Shown here: one piece after another, positions 6,186 through 14,380 of the stretch | Layout of the letters: each line of letters begins with the position of its first letter | Position numbering within the stretch: position 1 is the stretch's first letter | Source: an uncultured bacterium | Lineage (GTDB): Bacteria > Actinomycetota > Coriobacteriia > Coriobacteriales > Coriobacteriaceae | Assembly: GCA_905215525.1 (NCBI GenBank) | Contig: CAJMQJ010000001.1 | Coordinates: 248,001-312,000, forward strand | DNA: 64,000 nt | Direction of reading: 5' to 3' | Translations under genes and position numbers: made by a program | Notes under the pieces: generated by a model | The model's database searches: none | The model's input: only the letters and a program-made list of their open reading frames with translations | Told to the model about the DNA's origin: nothing

Positions 6186-8813
6186 ATGAGAATCGATAAG
6201 CTAGCAATGACGTCGCGCGAGGCGCTGCAGACCGCCATGAGCACGGCTGCCGATGCACAGGCCGGCGCGGTGGAGCCGATCCACCTGCTGTCTGCCCTGC
6301 TCGGTGCCGGCGAGCGCAATATCTCCGTGATCATCGAGCGCATCGGTGCCGACCCGGCTCAGCTCGCACGCTCCACACAAGATGCCATCGACCATGCGCC
6401 CAAGGTGTCGGGCGAGGGTCAGCAGATGGGCCTGTCCAACGAGCTCGTTCGCGTGATCGAGAAGGCCGAGAAAAAGGCCACCAAGATGGGCGACAGCTTT
6501 GTGGTGACCGAGCATCTGCTGATGGCACTTGCCGAGGACAAGGGTGAGGCGGGTCGCGTGCTGCGTGACGCCGGCGTGACCAAGGAGCGCATCGAGCAAG
6601 TCTACGAGGAACTGCGCGGCGATGACCGCGTGACGTCTGCCGAGGACAAGACGCAGTTTGAGGCGTTGGAGCAGTACGGTCGCAACATCTGCGATCTGGC
6701 TCGCGCCGGCAAGCTCGACCCGGTCATCGGCCGTACCGACGAGATCCGTCGTACTATTCAGGTTCTGTCCCGCCGCACCAAGAACAACCCCGTGCTTATC
6801 GGCGAGCCGGGCGTCGGCAAGACGGCCATCGTCGAGGGCATTGCTCAGCGAATCGTGGCCGGCGACGTACCGAGCACCCTGCGCGACCGCGACCTCATCG
6901 AGCTCGACATGAGCGCGCTGGTCGCCGGCGCCAAGTATCGCGGCGAGTTCGAGGACCGCTTGAAGGCCGTGCTCAAGGAAGTGCAAAAGGCGCAAGGCAA
7001 GGTCATCCTGTTCATCGATGAGCTCCACACCATCGTGGGCGCGGGTGCCACCGAGGGCTCCATGGATGCCGGCAACATCCTCAAGCCGGCGCTCGCCCGT
7101 GGCGACTTGCACGCAATCGGCGCGACTACGCTCGACGAGTACCGCAAGTACATCGAGAAGGACGCGGCACTCGCCCGTCGTTTCCAGACCGTGATGGTCA
7201 GCGAGCCTACCGTCGAGGACACCATTTCAATCCTGCGTGGCCTCAAGGAGAAGTACGAGATCTTCCACGGCGTGCATATCACCGATAGTGCGCTCGTGGC
7301 AGCTGCCGACCTCTCCGATCGCTATATCGCCGACCGCTTCCTGCCCGACAAGGCCATCGACCTGGTCGATGAGGCGGCAAGCCGCTTGCGCATGGAGCTC
7401 GACAGCATGCCGGTCGAGATCGACGCCACCACGCGTCAGCTCACCCAGCTGCAGATCGAGGAACAGGCGCTCATGAAAGAGACCGACGACGCCTCTAAGG
7501 AGCGTTTGGAGGCTCTGCGCCAAGAGATTGCCGAAGTCCAGGAAAAGCTCAACGTGCAAAAGGCCGGCTGGCTCAACCAAAAGAACGCCATCGACCACGT
7601 GCAGGAGCTTAAGGGCCAGCTTGACGCGGCCAAGAGCGAAGAGGAGCGCGCGACGCGCAACGGCGATCTGGGCCGTGCGTCCGAGCTTCGCTATTCTGTG
7701 ATCCCGGGTCTGCAGCAGCAGATTCAGGATTCCGAGGCTGCGCTCGAGGCGCAAAAGCAGCAGGACGGCGAGGGCCTCAACGAACAGGTGACCTCCGACG
7801 AGATCGCCGAGGTCGTGAGCGCCTGGACCGGTGTGCCCGTGTCCAAGATGATGCAGGGCGAGCTCGACAAGTTGAAGGGCTTGGAGGGCGAGCTGCATAA
7901 GCGCGTTATCGGTCAGGACGAGGCCGTCTCCGCTGTAGCCGCGGCCGTGCGTCGCAGCCGTGCGGGTCTCTCCGACCCAGACAAGCCCATCGGCAGCTTC
8001 TTCTTCCTGGGCCCCACCGGCGTAGGCAAGACCGAGCTCGCCAAGGCGCTGGCCGAGTGCCTGTTCGATGACGAGCGCGCGCTCGTGCGTATCGACATGT
8101 CCGAGTATATGGAGAAGTTCAGCGTCCAGCGTCTGATCGGTGCGCCCCCGGGATACGTGGGCTATGACGAGGGCGGCCAGCTCACCGAGGCCGTGCGCCG
8201 TCGTCCCTACTCCGTGATCTTGCTCGACGAGATGGAGAAGGCTCATCCGGATGTCTTTAACGTGCTGCTGCAGGTGCTCGACGACGGCCGTTTGACCGAC
8301 GGTCAGGGTCGCCAAGTGTCCTTCAAGAACACGATTATCATCATGACGTCCAACGTGGGCTCCAAGGCTATCGCCGATCTGTCCGGCAAGGACGAGGAGG
8401 AGATGCGCCATCAGGTTGACGGGGCCATGGCTCAAACCTTCCGCCCCGAGTTCCTCAACCGTATCGACGATATCGTGGTGTTCCATCCGCTCGGCATGGC
8501 GCAGATCGAGAAGATCGTCGACATCCAGCTCGCCGACGTCCGCGCGCGTCTGGCCAAGGAGCGCATGACGCTGGCCATCACCCCGGCGGCCAAGCAGATG
8601 CTCGCCGTGGGCGGCCTGGACCCGGTCTTTGGCGCCCGTCCGCTCAAGCGTCTCGTGCAGCGCGAGGTCGTGGATGCCATTGCCGCCGCTATCATCGACG
8701 GTACGGTGCGCGAGGGCGATCAGGTGACGGTCGATGTCGACAAGGACGGCGGCTTTACCGTCGTGTGCGACAACACGCCGGCGGCCACCTACGAAGTCCC
8801 CGACGCCGAGTAG
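6186..8813 (+). CDS. clpB: ClpB disaggregase (AAA+ ATPase)
   Basis: The 875-residue protein has the full ClpB layout. It begins with an N-terminal double-repeat domain. AAA module 1 has Walker A GEPGVGKT at about 206-213, and a coiled-coil middle domain runs from about residue 400 to 530. AAA module 2 has Walker A GPTGVGKT at about 609-616 and the pore motif GAPPGYVGYDEGG. ClpB works with DnaK/DnaJ to pull proteins out of aggregates. GAGAGGTG lies just before the ATG. It lies near dnaJ-hspR but is separated from them by the hydratase gene and repeats, so it has its own promoter. A strong terminator follows. Confidence 0.97.
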   Translation: MRIDKLAMTSREALQTAMSTAADAQAGAVEPIHLLSALLGAGERNISVIIERIGADPAQLARSTQDAIDHAPKVSGEGQQMGLSNELVRVIEKAEKKATKMGDSFVVTEHLLMALAEDKGEAGRVLRDAGVTKERIEQVYEELRGDDRVTSAEDKTQFEALEQYGRNICDLARAGKLDPVIGRTDEIRRTIQVLSRRTKNNPVLIGEPGVGKTAIVEGIAQRIVAGDVPSTLRDRDLIELDMSALVAGAKYRGEFEDRLKAVLKEVQKAQGKVILFIDELHTIVGAGATEGSMDAGNILKPALARGDLHAIGATTLDEYRKYIEKDAALARRFQTVMVSEPTVEDTISILRGLKEKYEIFHGVHITDSALVAAADLSDRYIADRFLPDKAIDLVDEAASRLRMELDSMPVEIDATTRQLTQLQIEEQALMKETDDASKERLEALRQEIAEVQEKLNVQKAGWLNQKNAIDHVQELKGQLDAAKSEEERATRNGDLGRASELRYSVIPGLQQQIQDSEAALEAQKQQDGEGLNEQVTSDEIAEVVSAWTGVPVSKMMQGELDKLKGLEGELHKRVIGQDEAVSAVAAAVRRSRAGLSDPDKPIGSFFFLGPTGVGKTELAKALAECLFDDERALVRIDMSEYMEKFSVQRLIGAPPGYVGYDEGGQLTEAVRRRPYSVILLDEMEKAHPDVFNVLLQVLDDGRLTDGQGRQVSFKNTIIIMTSNVGSKAIADLSGKDEEEMRHQVDGAMAQTFRPEFLNRIDDIVVFHPLGMAQIEKIVDIQLADVRARLAKERMTLAITPAAKQMLAVGGLDPVFGARPLKRLVQREVVDAIAAAIIDGTVREGDQVTVDVDKDGGFTVVCDNTPAATYEVPDAE

Positions 8814-8855
8814 ATTTTGGGCCGGCTTTAAAACCGCCCCTCATCGCAAAACGCC

Positions 8856-8892
8856 AAGGGCGGCGGATCCAATCGGGTCCGCCGCCCTTTTT
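8856..8892 (+). terminator. Intrinsic terminator of clpB
   Basis: AAGGGCGGCGGA at 8856-8867 pairs with TCCGCCGCCCTT at 8878-8889, and the T-run continues to 8892. Confidence 0.9.
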
Positions 8893-8944
8893 CGTGCGAC
8901 AATCGATGGTGTTGAACGTGAGTACATGGCAAGGAGCTATGCAG

Positions 8945-9139
8945 ATGACAGACAAGAACAAGACGAACACGCCGGCGACCGATGCCGCACCCGCCGCACC
9001 TAAGCCTGCGCCTAAACCGGCGCCCAAGCCGCGCGACCCCTATATCCGTGCCGAGAACGAGGATGACGACGGCTACGATCCTTATAGCGATCGTCGCCCC
9101 GAGCGCGAGCCCCTCTTCGAAGCCGACCCCTGGCGTTAA
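8945..9139 (+). CDS. Small acidic/Pro-rich protein of unknown function
   Basis: This 64-residue protein begins MTDKNKTNTPATD, has a run of Ala-Pro-Lys repeats (PKPAPKPAPKPR) and ends with an acidic, aromatic tail (EDDDGYDPYSDR ... EPLFEADPWR). It has no membrane segment and no Cys. AAGGAG is 8 nt before the ATG at 8945; an ATG two codons earlier is too close to it. It is likely disordered and cytoplasmic. No family is recognised. Confidence 0.6.
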   Translation: MTDKNKTNTPATDAAPAAPKPAPKPAPKPRDPYIRAENEDDDGYDPYSDRRPEREPLFEADPWR

Positions 9140-9180
9140 GTAGCTCATTTGGGACGGGGCTTTTTTAGCTACTTTGTTTT
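9138..9180 (+). terminator. Possible terminator after the small acidic protein gene
   Basis: AAGTAGCT at 9138-9145, overlapping the stop codon, pairs with AGCTACTT at 9167-9174, followed by TGTTTT. The long loop lowers confidence. Confidence 0.4.
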
Positions 9181-9250
9181 CGGCTAGAGGCGTTCATGCC
9201 TGCCCCCCTCGGCCGCTCGATATCCTCCGGGAGGGGCCACTAATAGAAAA

Positions 9251-9338
9251 CTTGCTTATCCATTAATCAAGATACGCATAATCTTGCTCTCCTGCTAATC
9301 AAGAATCGTTATAATCTTGATTAGCAGGAGAGCAAGAT
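9251..9338 (+). promoter_or_regulatory. Palindromic promoter/operator of the AAA_14 ATPase gene
   Basis: Bases 9281-9304 are the exact reverse complement of 9315-9338 (24-bp arms, 10-nt loop). A perfect TATAAT -10 hexamer (9309-9314) lies in the loop. A second, partial copy of the TAATCAAGA...ATAATCTTG unit precedes it (9263-9285), with another CATAAT. Each copy has a TTGCT(T/C) element 19 bp before its -10-like hexamer. The right arm ends a few bases before the GGAG at 9340. The structure suggests a repressed or self-regulated promoter, or a leader hairpin over the ribosome-binding site. Confidence 0.65.
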
Positions 9339-9347
9339 TGGAGAATT

Positions 9348-10700
9348 ATGGCATTCAACGACTTGGTGGCTCAAAAAATAAAGGACTTTGAGCAACAGGG
9401 GATTCCGCAGGTCTTTGAGCGCGACCTTGATCTGGGCAACCCGCAGGAGCCAAAGCGCGACAACATCGTATATGTGATTGTGGGCGCCCGTCGTTGTGGA
9501 AAGACGTATCGCCTGTATCAGGAGATACGGCGGCTTCAGGGCCAAGGCGTCGAGCTTGACCGGATGCTATATTTCGATTTTGAGGATGAGCGCTTGCGTC
9601 CGTATGAGCCATCGCTACTAGCGGACGTGCTCGATACATTCTATGCACTATATCCTGCTGCTCGAGGCGAGGGCGCCTACCTTTTCTTTGACGAGATCCA
9701 GGAAATACCCGAATGGGGTGCGTTTCTGCGACGCGTGGTCGATACGGAGAAGGCGACCGTTTACGTGACGGGATCTTCTTCTAAGATGCTGTCCTCAGAA
9801 CTTAAGAGCGAGTTCAGGGGCCGTTCTCTTGTGCGAGAGCTTTTTCCGTTGAGTTTTTCGGAATACGTCCGATATAAGACGGGGAGCGTTCCTGAGTCGA
9901 ACGCACCCTTCTCCTCGAGCGATGCAGCGTTGCTCCGACACCATCTGGTCGGATATCTCGAGCGAGGGGGATTCATCGCGACACTTGAGCAGACGCCCGC
10001 AGACGCGATTCAGCTGCTACAGGAATATGCGTCGCGAACGGTCGCCATGGACGTCGTTGAACGTTACGACGTCAAGAACCCCCGTTTGGCCTCGCTGTTT
10101 CTGGCGCGGTGCATGGCATCTTCGGGACGAGAGCTGTCAGTGAACAAAGTGTACAACGAGTTCAAGAGCAGACAGATATCCGTCAGTCGAAATACGCTCA
10201 GCGACTTACTTGAGTATTACGAGGACGCCTACCTGCTGTTTTCGGTGCCGGAGTTCACGCGTTCGCTTGCAAATAATACGCGGTCTGCGTCTAAGGTCTA
10301 CGCCGTCGATCCTGCGATGTTCGGAGCGTTCTCCCCCGCATCGGCATTGGATCATGGTCAGAGGCTCGAGACCGCGGTGTTCAATGCGCTCAGAAGAAGG
10401 ACCCCCGCCGTGCGGCCCGGTTCGGTTTGCCGCCTGCTGATTAAAGATAAGAATAAAAGCCATGAGGTGGACTTTGTGGCTGGGGATGCACTGCTCATGC
10501 AGGCTTACGGCCTGATTCAGGTAAGTGTGGATATGACAAGCGAGAAAACGCGCGAGCGCGAAATTGCCGCGCTCGATGCCGCGATGGCCCAGTTTGATCT
10601 TGGCGAGTCGGTAATCGTTACCATGGATGAGCAGGCCGATATTCCATGCAAACACGGCGTGGTACATGCTGTGCCCGCATGGAAGTGGCTCCTTTCCTAA
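9348..10700 (+). CDS. AAA_14 ATPase with DUF4143 domain
   Basis: The 450-residue protein has an N-terminal AAA_14 fold: Walker A GARRCGKT, Walker B LFFDEIQE, and the VTGSSSKML sensor motif. A DUF4143 region follows, with a restriction-endonuclease-like ending (HEVDFVAGDALLMQAYGLIQV). The family is widespread in gut bacteria and archaea and its cellular role is not established. GGAG precedes the ATG. A second, distinct member of the same family is encoded at 58604-59965, also behind a repetitive promoter region. Codon use is less G/C-rich than in clpB, which suggests acquisition. Confidence 0.85.
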   Translation: MAFNDLVAQKIKDFEQQGIPQVFERDLDLGNPQEPKRDNIVYVIVGARRCGKTYRLYQEIRRLQGQGVELDRMLYFDFEDERLRPYEPSLLADVLDTFYALYPAARGEGAYLFFDEIQEIPEWGAFLRRVVDTEKATVYVTGSSSKMLSSELKSEFRGRSLVRELFPLSFSEYVRYKTGSVPESNAPFSSSDAALLRHHLVGYLERGGFIATLEQTPADAIQLLQEYASRTVAMDVVERYDVKNPRLASLFLARCMASSGRELSVNKVYNEFKSRQISVSRNTLSDLLEYYEDAYLLFSVPEFTRSLANNTRSASKVYAVDPAMFGAFSPASALDHGQRLETAVFNALRRRTPAVRPGSVCRLLIKDKNKSHEVDFVAGDALLMQAYGLIQVSVDMTSEKTREREIAALDAAMAQFDLGESVIVTMDEQADIPCKHGVVHAVPAWKWLLS

Positions 10701-10744
10701 TCGTCTATGGATTTGCGAGGCCAGGACTCAGGTGTCATGGTCCG

Positions 10745-12226
10745 CTAGTCCTGGGCCTTGATGCTCGGCAGGAGAATCTGGGCGAGGTAGTCGGTCTCGA
10801 GTTTGGTCGCAGCGTCGGCCTTGCCGTCTTTGCCGACCAGTACGTTCTTGATCTGGCTATAGGTGTAGCGGTTGCCGGTCGTGAGCTCGACAAGCTCAAT
10901 GGCCGAGTCCATAGGGTAGGTCGACACGGGATTCTGCGTCCGTCCGTTGATGGTCTGGGGCACCACGTACGGATAGACGGGACCGCTGGCGTAGACGGTA
11001 TAACCGTTGCCTAGGTTGGCCGCACCCAAAACCGTATCGCCCTCATCGGGCGTAAAGCTCTCGCCCTCGCGCACTGCGACGAGCGTCACAATCGGCGTAT
11101 CGCTGTCGCCGGCAAGATAGATGCATAGCGTGCTGCCATTTTGCCAAGTCTCGACCTTGCCGTACCACTCGACGGGGATATCGAGCTGGTAGAGGTCGGT
11201 TGCCTTGTGGCGGGCGTCGGCATCACGGGCCGCCTGTGCCTTTTGCGCGCTCACGGCATTGACGGCGGCGTCGCGCCGCGCGGTTGCCGCCTGCTGGAGC
11301 ACCTTGGCGGTGGCGGCGGAGCTCGCGCCTCCCTCCTCGGCATATTTGGCGGCGGCATCGATCTGGTCGTCGGTTACCGTGTCGGCCGAAGGCACCTTGA
11401 GCTTAAAGGCGGCCTGGCTGCTTAGGTCCTGTCCGTCGCTCTTGATCGTGACCTGCGCCTTGGTGGTCGGCACGGTATAGACGGTGCCGTCGGACGCGAT
11501 GGGGGAGGCAGCGATGGAGAGCGTGTAGTCACCGGGTAGCAGTTTGATGCCACGGCCGTGCTCGTCAACATAGAGTGTTTCGCTCACGGAGGATCCGTCA
11601 GAATCCTGGCCACTCACTTGTACGGGAATCTTGGAGCCGGCGGAACAGTCGAGGCCCGCGGCATGCACGCCAATCTGCACCGACATCATCGTGTGGGCAT
11701 TGGCGGCGACAGCGGCAGCCTGCTCTTGCTGATATCCGTTCCAGGCAGCATAGCCTGCACCGCCGGCGACGAGCGCGACGGCCACGACACCGGCGACCAT
11801 CAGATTGCGGCGCTTGGGCGACATCTTGCGATGGCGGACCTCGGCTTCGTGTGCCGAGGGAACGGACGGCAGGGGAATATCGCCCATGGCGATGGTCTCA
11901 TCCACGGCTGGTGCGGAACCCAGGCCAGGAAGCTCGCGAGTCAGCGAATCTTCGGCCGGTAAGCTGTCGAGCAAGACGGTTTCCTCGCCCGTGTCGGATT
12001 CGGGCTGGTCGTCGGCCTCGCTATCGTCCTCTTCGGCTTCGTCAGGAGCGTCTTTGGCGTCGCCGCCTTCGTCCTCAGTGTCTTCGTGCACCTCGTCTTG
12101 CGCGTCGACGACCGAATCGCTAAACGAGAGCTCGTCTAGCGCGATCCGGTCAAGGCTCTCCAGGGCTTCGGCACATGCTTCCGCATCCTGGGCCGCATCC
12201 TCGCGGCCATACGTCTCATCGCTCAT
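10745..12226 (-). CDS. Acidic single-pass membrane protein with outer domain
   Basis: The product has 493 residues. The first ~130 are very acidic and low in complexity (EVHEDTEDEGGDAKDAPDE region). A basic patch (RHRKMSPKRRN) and one membrane segment at about 141-163 follow, then a roughly 330-residue outer domain with an Ala-rich helical part in its middle. I recognise no family. Translation from ATG 12226 is favoured by GGGGGAT upstream. The cytoplasmic acidic tail resembles those of actinobacterial signalling or cell-envelope proteins, but that is only a resemblance. It is convergent with the AAA_14 gene, 44 bp away. Confidence 0.72.
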   Translation of the reverse strand: MSDETYGREDAAQDAEACAEALESLDRIALDELSFSDSVVDAQDEVHEDTEDEGGDAKDAPDEAEEDDSEADDQPESDTGEETVLLDSLPAEDSLTRELPGLGSAPAVDETIAMGDIPLPSVPSAHEAEVRHRKMSPKRRNLMVAGVVAVALVAGGAGYAAWNGYQQEQAAAVAANAHTMMSVQIGVHAAGLDCSAGSKIPVQVSGQDSDGSSVSETLYVDEHGRGIKLLPGDYTLSIAASPIASDGTVYTVPTTKAQVTIKSDGQDLSSQAAFKLKVPSADTVTDDQIDAAAKYAEEGGASSAATAKVLQQAATARRDAAVNAVSAQKAQAARDADARHKATDLYQLDIPVEWYGKVETWQNGSTLCIYLAGDSDTPIVTLVAVREGESFTPDEGDTVLGAANLGNGYTVYASGPVYPYVVPQTINGRTQNPVSTYPMDSAIELVELTTGNRYTYSQIKNVLVGKDGKADAATKLETDYLAQILLPSIKAQD

Positions 12227-12347
12227 ATATCCCCCAATGCAATATCGGCTCAACACTGTACCCAAAAATGGAGCCATATAAAGCGCATACGAAATATAAG
12301 ATCCGATTTAACCTGAGCGCATCGTTCGGCCGCATCCTCGCGGCAGC

Positions 12348-12389
12348 AAAAGGCCCCCGGAACGCGGACGAATCACATTCCGGGGGCTC
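12348..12389 (-). terminator. Intrinsic terminator of the tetR-DUF5692 operon
   Basis: Read on the minus strand, AGCCCCCGGAA pairs with TTCCGGGGGCC and is followed by TTTT. It is placed directly after the DUF5692 gene. The remaining 120 bp up to the start of the acidic membrane protein show only A+T-rich promoter-like DNA. Confidence 0.85.
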
Positions 12390-12458
12390 TGCAATGCGTT
12401 GAGTTGCGCGGAGCCGGCTATGCTGCTTCACATTCAAGCGGCGTTTGCGCCGGGCATG

Positions 12459-13466
12459 TTACTCGGCGTGCGCGTAATCAACCTTGGCGCGGCGAGCGGT
12501 AGCCTTCTCCCAATCGCTGGTGCCCTCAAAGACGTCCTGCTTGTAGGGATTGCGGTCGAGCTTCTTGGCACGGTAGACGATGTAGATGATCGCGGCGACG
12601 TTGGCGACCAGCGCGGCGATCGAGACCGCGGTAGCGGCGCCGGGGTCGAGCGTGGAGTGGGTCACAAAGATGGACTCCTCCTGGAAGTACGGGAATACCT
12701 GGGCAAACATGCACCAAATAGCCAGCGTAAAGGCACGGTTCTGGATCCAGCCGCCCTTGTTCCAGATAAAGGCGGCGACGGTGGGCGCCAGCAGCAGTGC
12801 AAAGCCGCAGAACCAGGAGTGGGTGGGCAAGCAGTTGTAGGTGTAGCAGAAGTTCCAGATATCGTAGGCGATGATGTAGACCCAGGTCATGTCGGGCCAC
12901 AGCATGTCGGTCTTGTCCTCAGAGGCGTAGACACTCCACCAACCGGTCATGCAGAAGATGTTGATGATACCGGCGATGCCGTTGAACACGTTGTTCCAGC
13001 CGGCGAGCTGCGTGGCGCCCTCGGAGGTGACCCAGGTGGACTCGCCCAGGACAAAGAAGTGATAGGCGCTCTCAAAGTCGGACACGACGGCGATCATGAT
13101 GTTGATGGCGACGATCACAAACGGCCACGCGCGGAACCAATGCGCCTTGCCGATCTTGCCCCACTGGTACTTAATGGCAATGAAGCCCCAGCAACCGGCC
13201 AGCGCCGCGTATACCTTGGCGTAGTGGAACCAGCTGTTCTGGTACACATGGGTGGGGTTGGTGAGCGCCCACTCGGCACCCTGTGAGACGCCGATGGCGA
13301 TAGCGACGCAGTAGATGGTCATGGCCAGCGGAGCCACGCCAAAGATGATGGCCGCGCCCAGCTTGGTGCGGCGGCCGACCTCGTTGAGCACGATCAGGCC
13401 AATAAAGACCATGGCCCAGCCGGCCCAGTGGATAAGGGTATCGCTACCCCAAACATCGAACAGCAT
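12459..13466 (-). CDS. DUF5692-family multi-pass membrane protein
   Basis: The 335-residue protein is almost entirely membrane-embedded, with about nine or ten hydrophobic segments and many Trp and aromatic residues near their ends (WVYIIAYDIWNFCYTYN). I recognise it as the DUF5692 family, common in Coriobacteriia and Clostridia, whose function is unknown. GAAAGGAG precedes the ATG. It follows the tetR gene by 63 bp on the same strand, so the two probably form an operon. The regulator's targets would then include this protein and the divergent oxidoreductase. Confidence 0.8.
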   Translation of the reverse strand: MLFDVWGSDTLIHWAGWAMVFIGLIVLNEVGRRTKLGAAIIFGVAPLAMTIYCVAIAIGVSQGAEWALTNPTHVYQNSWFHYAKVYAALAGCWGFIAIKYQWGKIGKAHWFRAWPFVIVAINIMIAVVSDFESAYHFFVLGESTWVTSEGATQLAGWNNVFNGIAGIINIFCMTGWWSVYASEDKTDMLWPDMTWVYIIAYDIWNFCYTYNCLPTHSWFCGFALLLAPTVAAFIWNKGGWIQNRAFTLAIWCMFAQVFPYFQEESIFVTHSTLDPGAATAVSIAALVANVAAIIYIVYRAKKLDRNPYKQDVFEGTSDWEKATARRAKVDYAHAE

Positions 13467-13529
13467 GCTGCTCTCCTTTCACACGCCCGCGGCCCCTCTT
13501 CCGATCGCGGGCAGTTTGGCCAAATGTCG

Positions 13530-14192
13530 TCAGTTCTGGGGCTTGCGCTCCGGATACTTGGCGGTATAGCCCTCGATGTGGAGTGTCGAGGCGATGATTT
13601 CCTTGACTGTCTCGTCGGGCACATCGGGGTGCGTGCGGATATACATCAGCAGCCCCATGATGAGGGTGTAGAACGTCTCGTAGACATGGTCGATGCGTAG
13701 CTCGTGATGGGCGACAAAATCCACCACGGTGGTATCGCAGATATACTGCGCCACGCGCTGGACCACGTTGTGCAAAAAGCCGCCGTAGAGCGCGCCGCTG
13801 CTCGAGGTGAGCGTGCTCGGCAACTCGTGGCCGCTCACGACCAGGCGCTTAAAGAGCGGAGCAACGGTGTCGAGTGCGCCTTCGATGTCGCCAACCGTGC
13901 GGCTGGCGTTCCACTGCTCGAGCTCGGCGATAAAGCCGTCGATTGCCTCGTCCATGACAGCGGTGACGGCGGCGTCCATATCGGCAAAGTAGTGGTAGAA
14001 CAATGAACGCGTGCAGCCGGCTCGCTTGGTCACAGCCGATACCGATAGGTGGGACACGCCCAGCTCGGAGCTTACGGTGCGCACGGCATCGAGAATCTCG
14101 CGGCGGCGTTCGTCGCCCGTCAAGCGCTTTGCCGCGCTATCGGATGCGGGGACGGCATCGACCGCAGAGGTACCTGCTGCGTTGTTGCCCAT
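13530..14192 (-). CDS. TetR/AcrR-family regulator
   Basis: The 220-residue protein has a TetR N-terminal HTH at about residues 24-75 (RREILDAVRTVSSELG, then SVSAVTKRAGCTRSLFYHYFADM). The C-terminal helical ligand-binding domain is variable. It is divergent from the large oxidoreductase gene at 14381. The gap holds several TTGAC/GTCAA inverted repeats that are natural operators. AAAGGCGG lies before the ATG. It likely represses itself, the downstream DUF5692 gene and the divergent gene, and is released by a ligand that cannot be guessed from sequence. Confidence 0.9.
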   Translation of the reverse strand: MGNNAAGTSAVDAVPASDSAAKRLTGDERRREILDAVRTVSSELGVSHLSVSAVTKRAGCTRSLFYHYFADMDAAVTAVMDEAIDGFIAELEQWNASRTVGDIEGALDTVAPLFKRLVVSGHELPSTLTSSSGALYGGFLHNVVQRVAQYICDTTVVDFVAHHELRIDHVYETFYTLIMGLLMYIRTHPDVPDETVKEIIASTLHIEGYTAKYPERKPQN

Positions 14193-14245
14193 GTTTTGCC
14201 GCCTTTCATCCTCTTTTGCCTGACCGTTCGCCTAACAGTCTTGAA

Positions 14246-14293
14246 TATTGTTGACGGTTCGTCAATACTGTTTTTGACACAATGTCAACAATA
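14246..14293. promoter_or_regulatory. Divergent operator region between tetR and the Fe-S flavoenzyme gene
   Basis: TATTGTTGAC at 14246-14255 is the exact complement of GTCAACAATA at 14284-14293. Two inner inverted repeats lie between them: TTGAC-N5-GTCAA (14251-14265) and TTGACACAATGTCAA (14274-14288). Dyads of this size and spacing are typical TetR operators. The TTGAC elements could also serve as -35 hexamers on either strand. Confidence 0.75.
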
Positions 14294-14380
14294 GCGGGTG
14301 AACGGCATGGGGGGCATGTCGAACCCGTACAAAGAGGGGCGCCGCGGTCTCGCCGGGCTGTGGCAAGAGAAGGGACGACT

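Noticed and set aside
9348..10700. Toxin-antitoxin module around the AAA_14 gene
   Set aside because: No second small gene is adjacent; both neighbours are unrelated or convergent.
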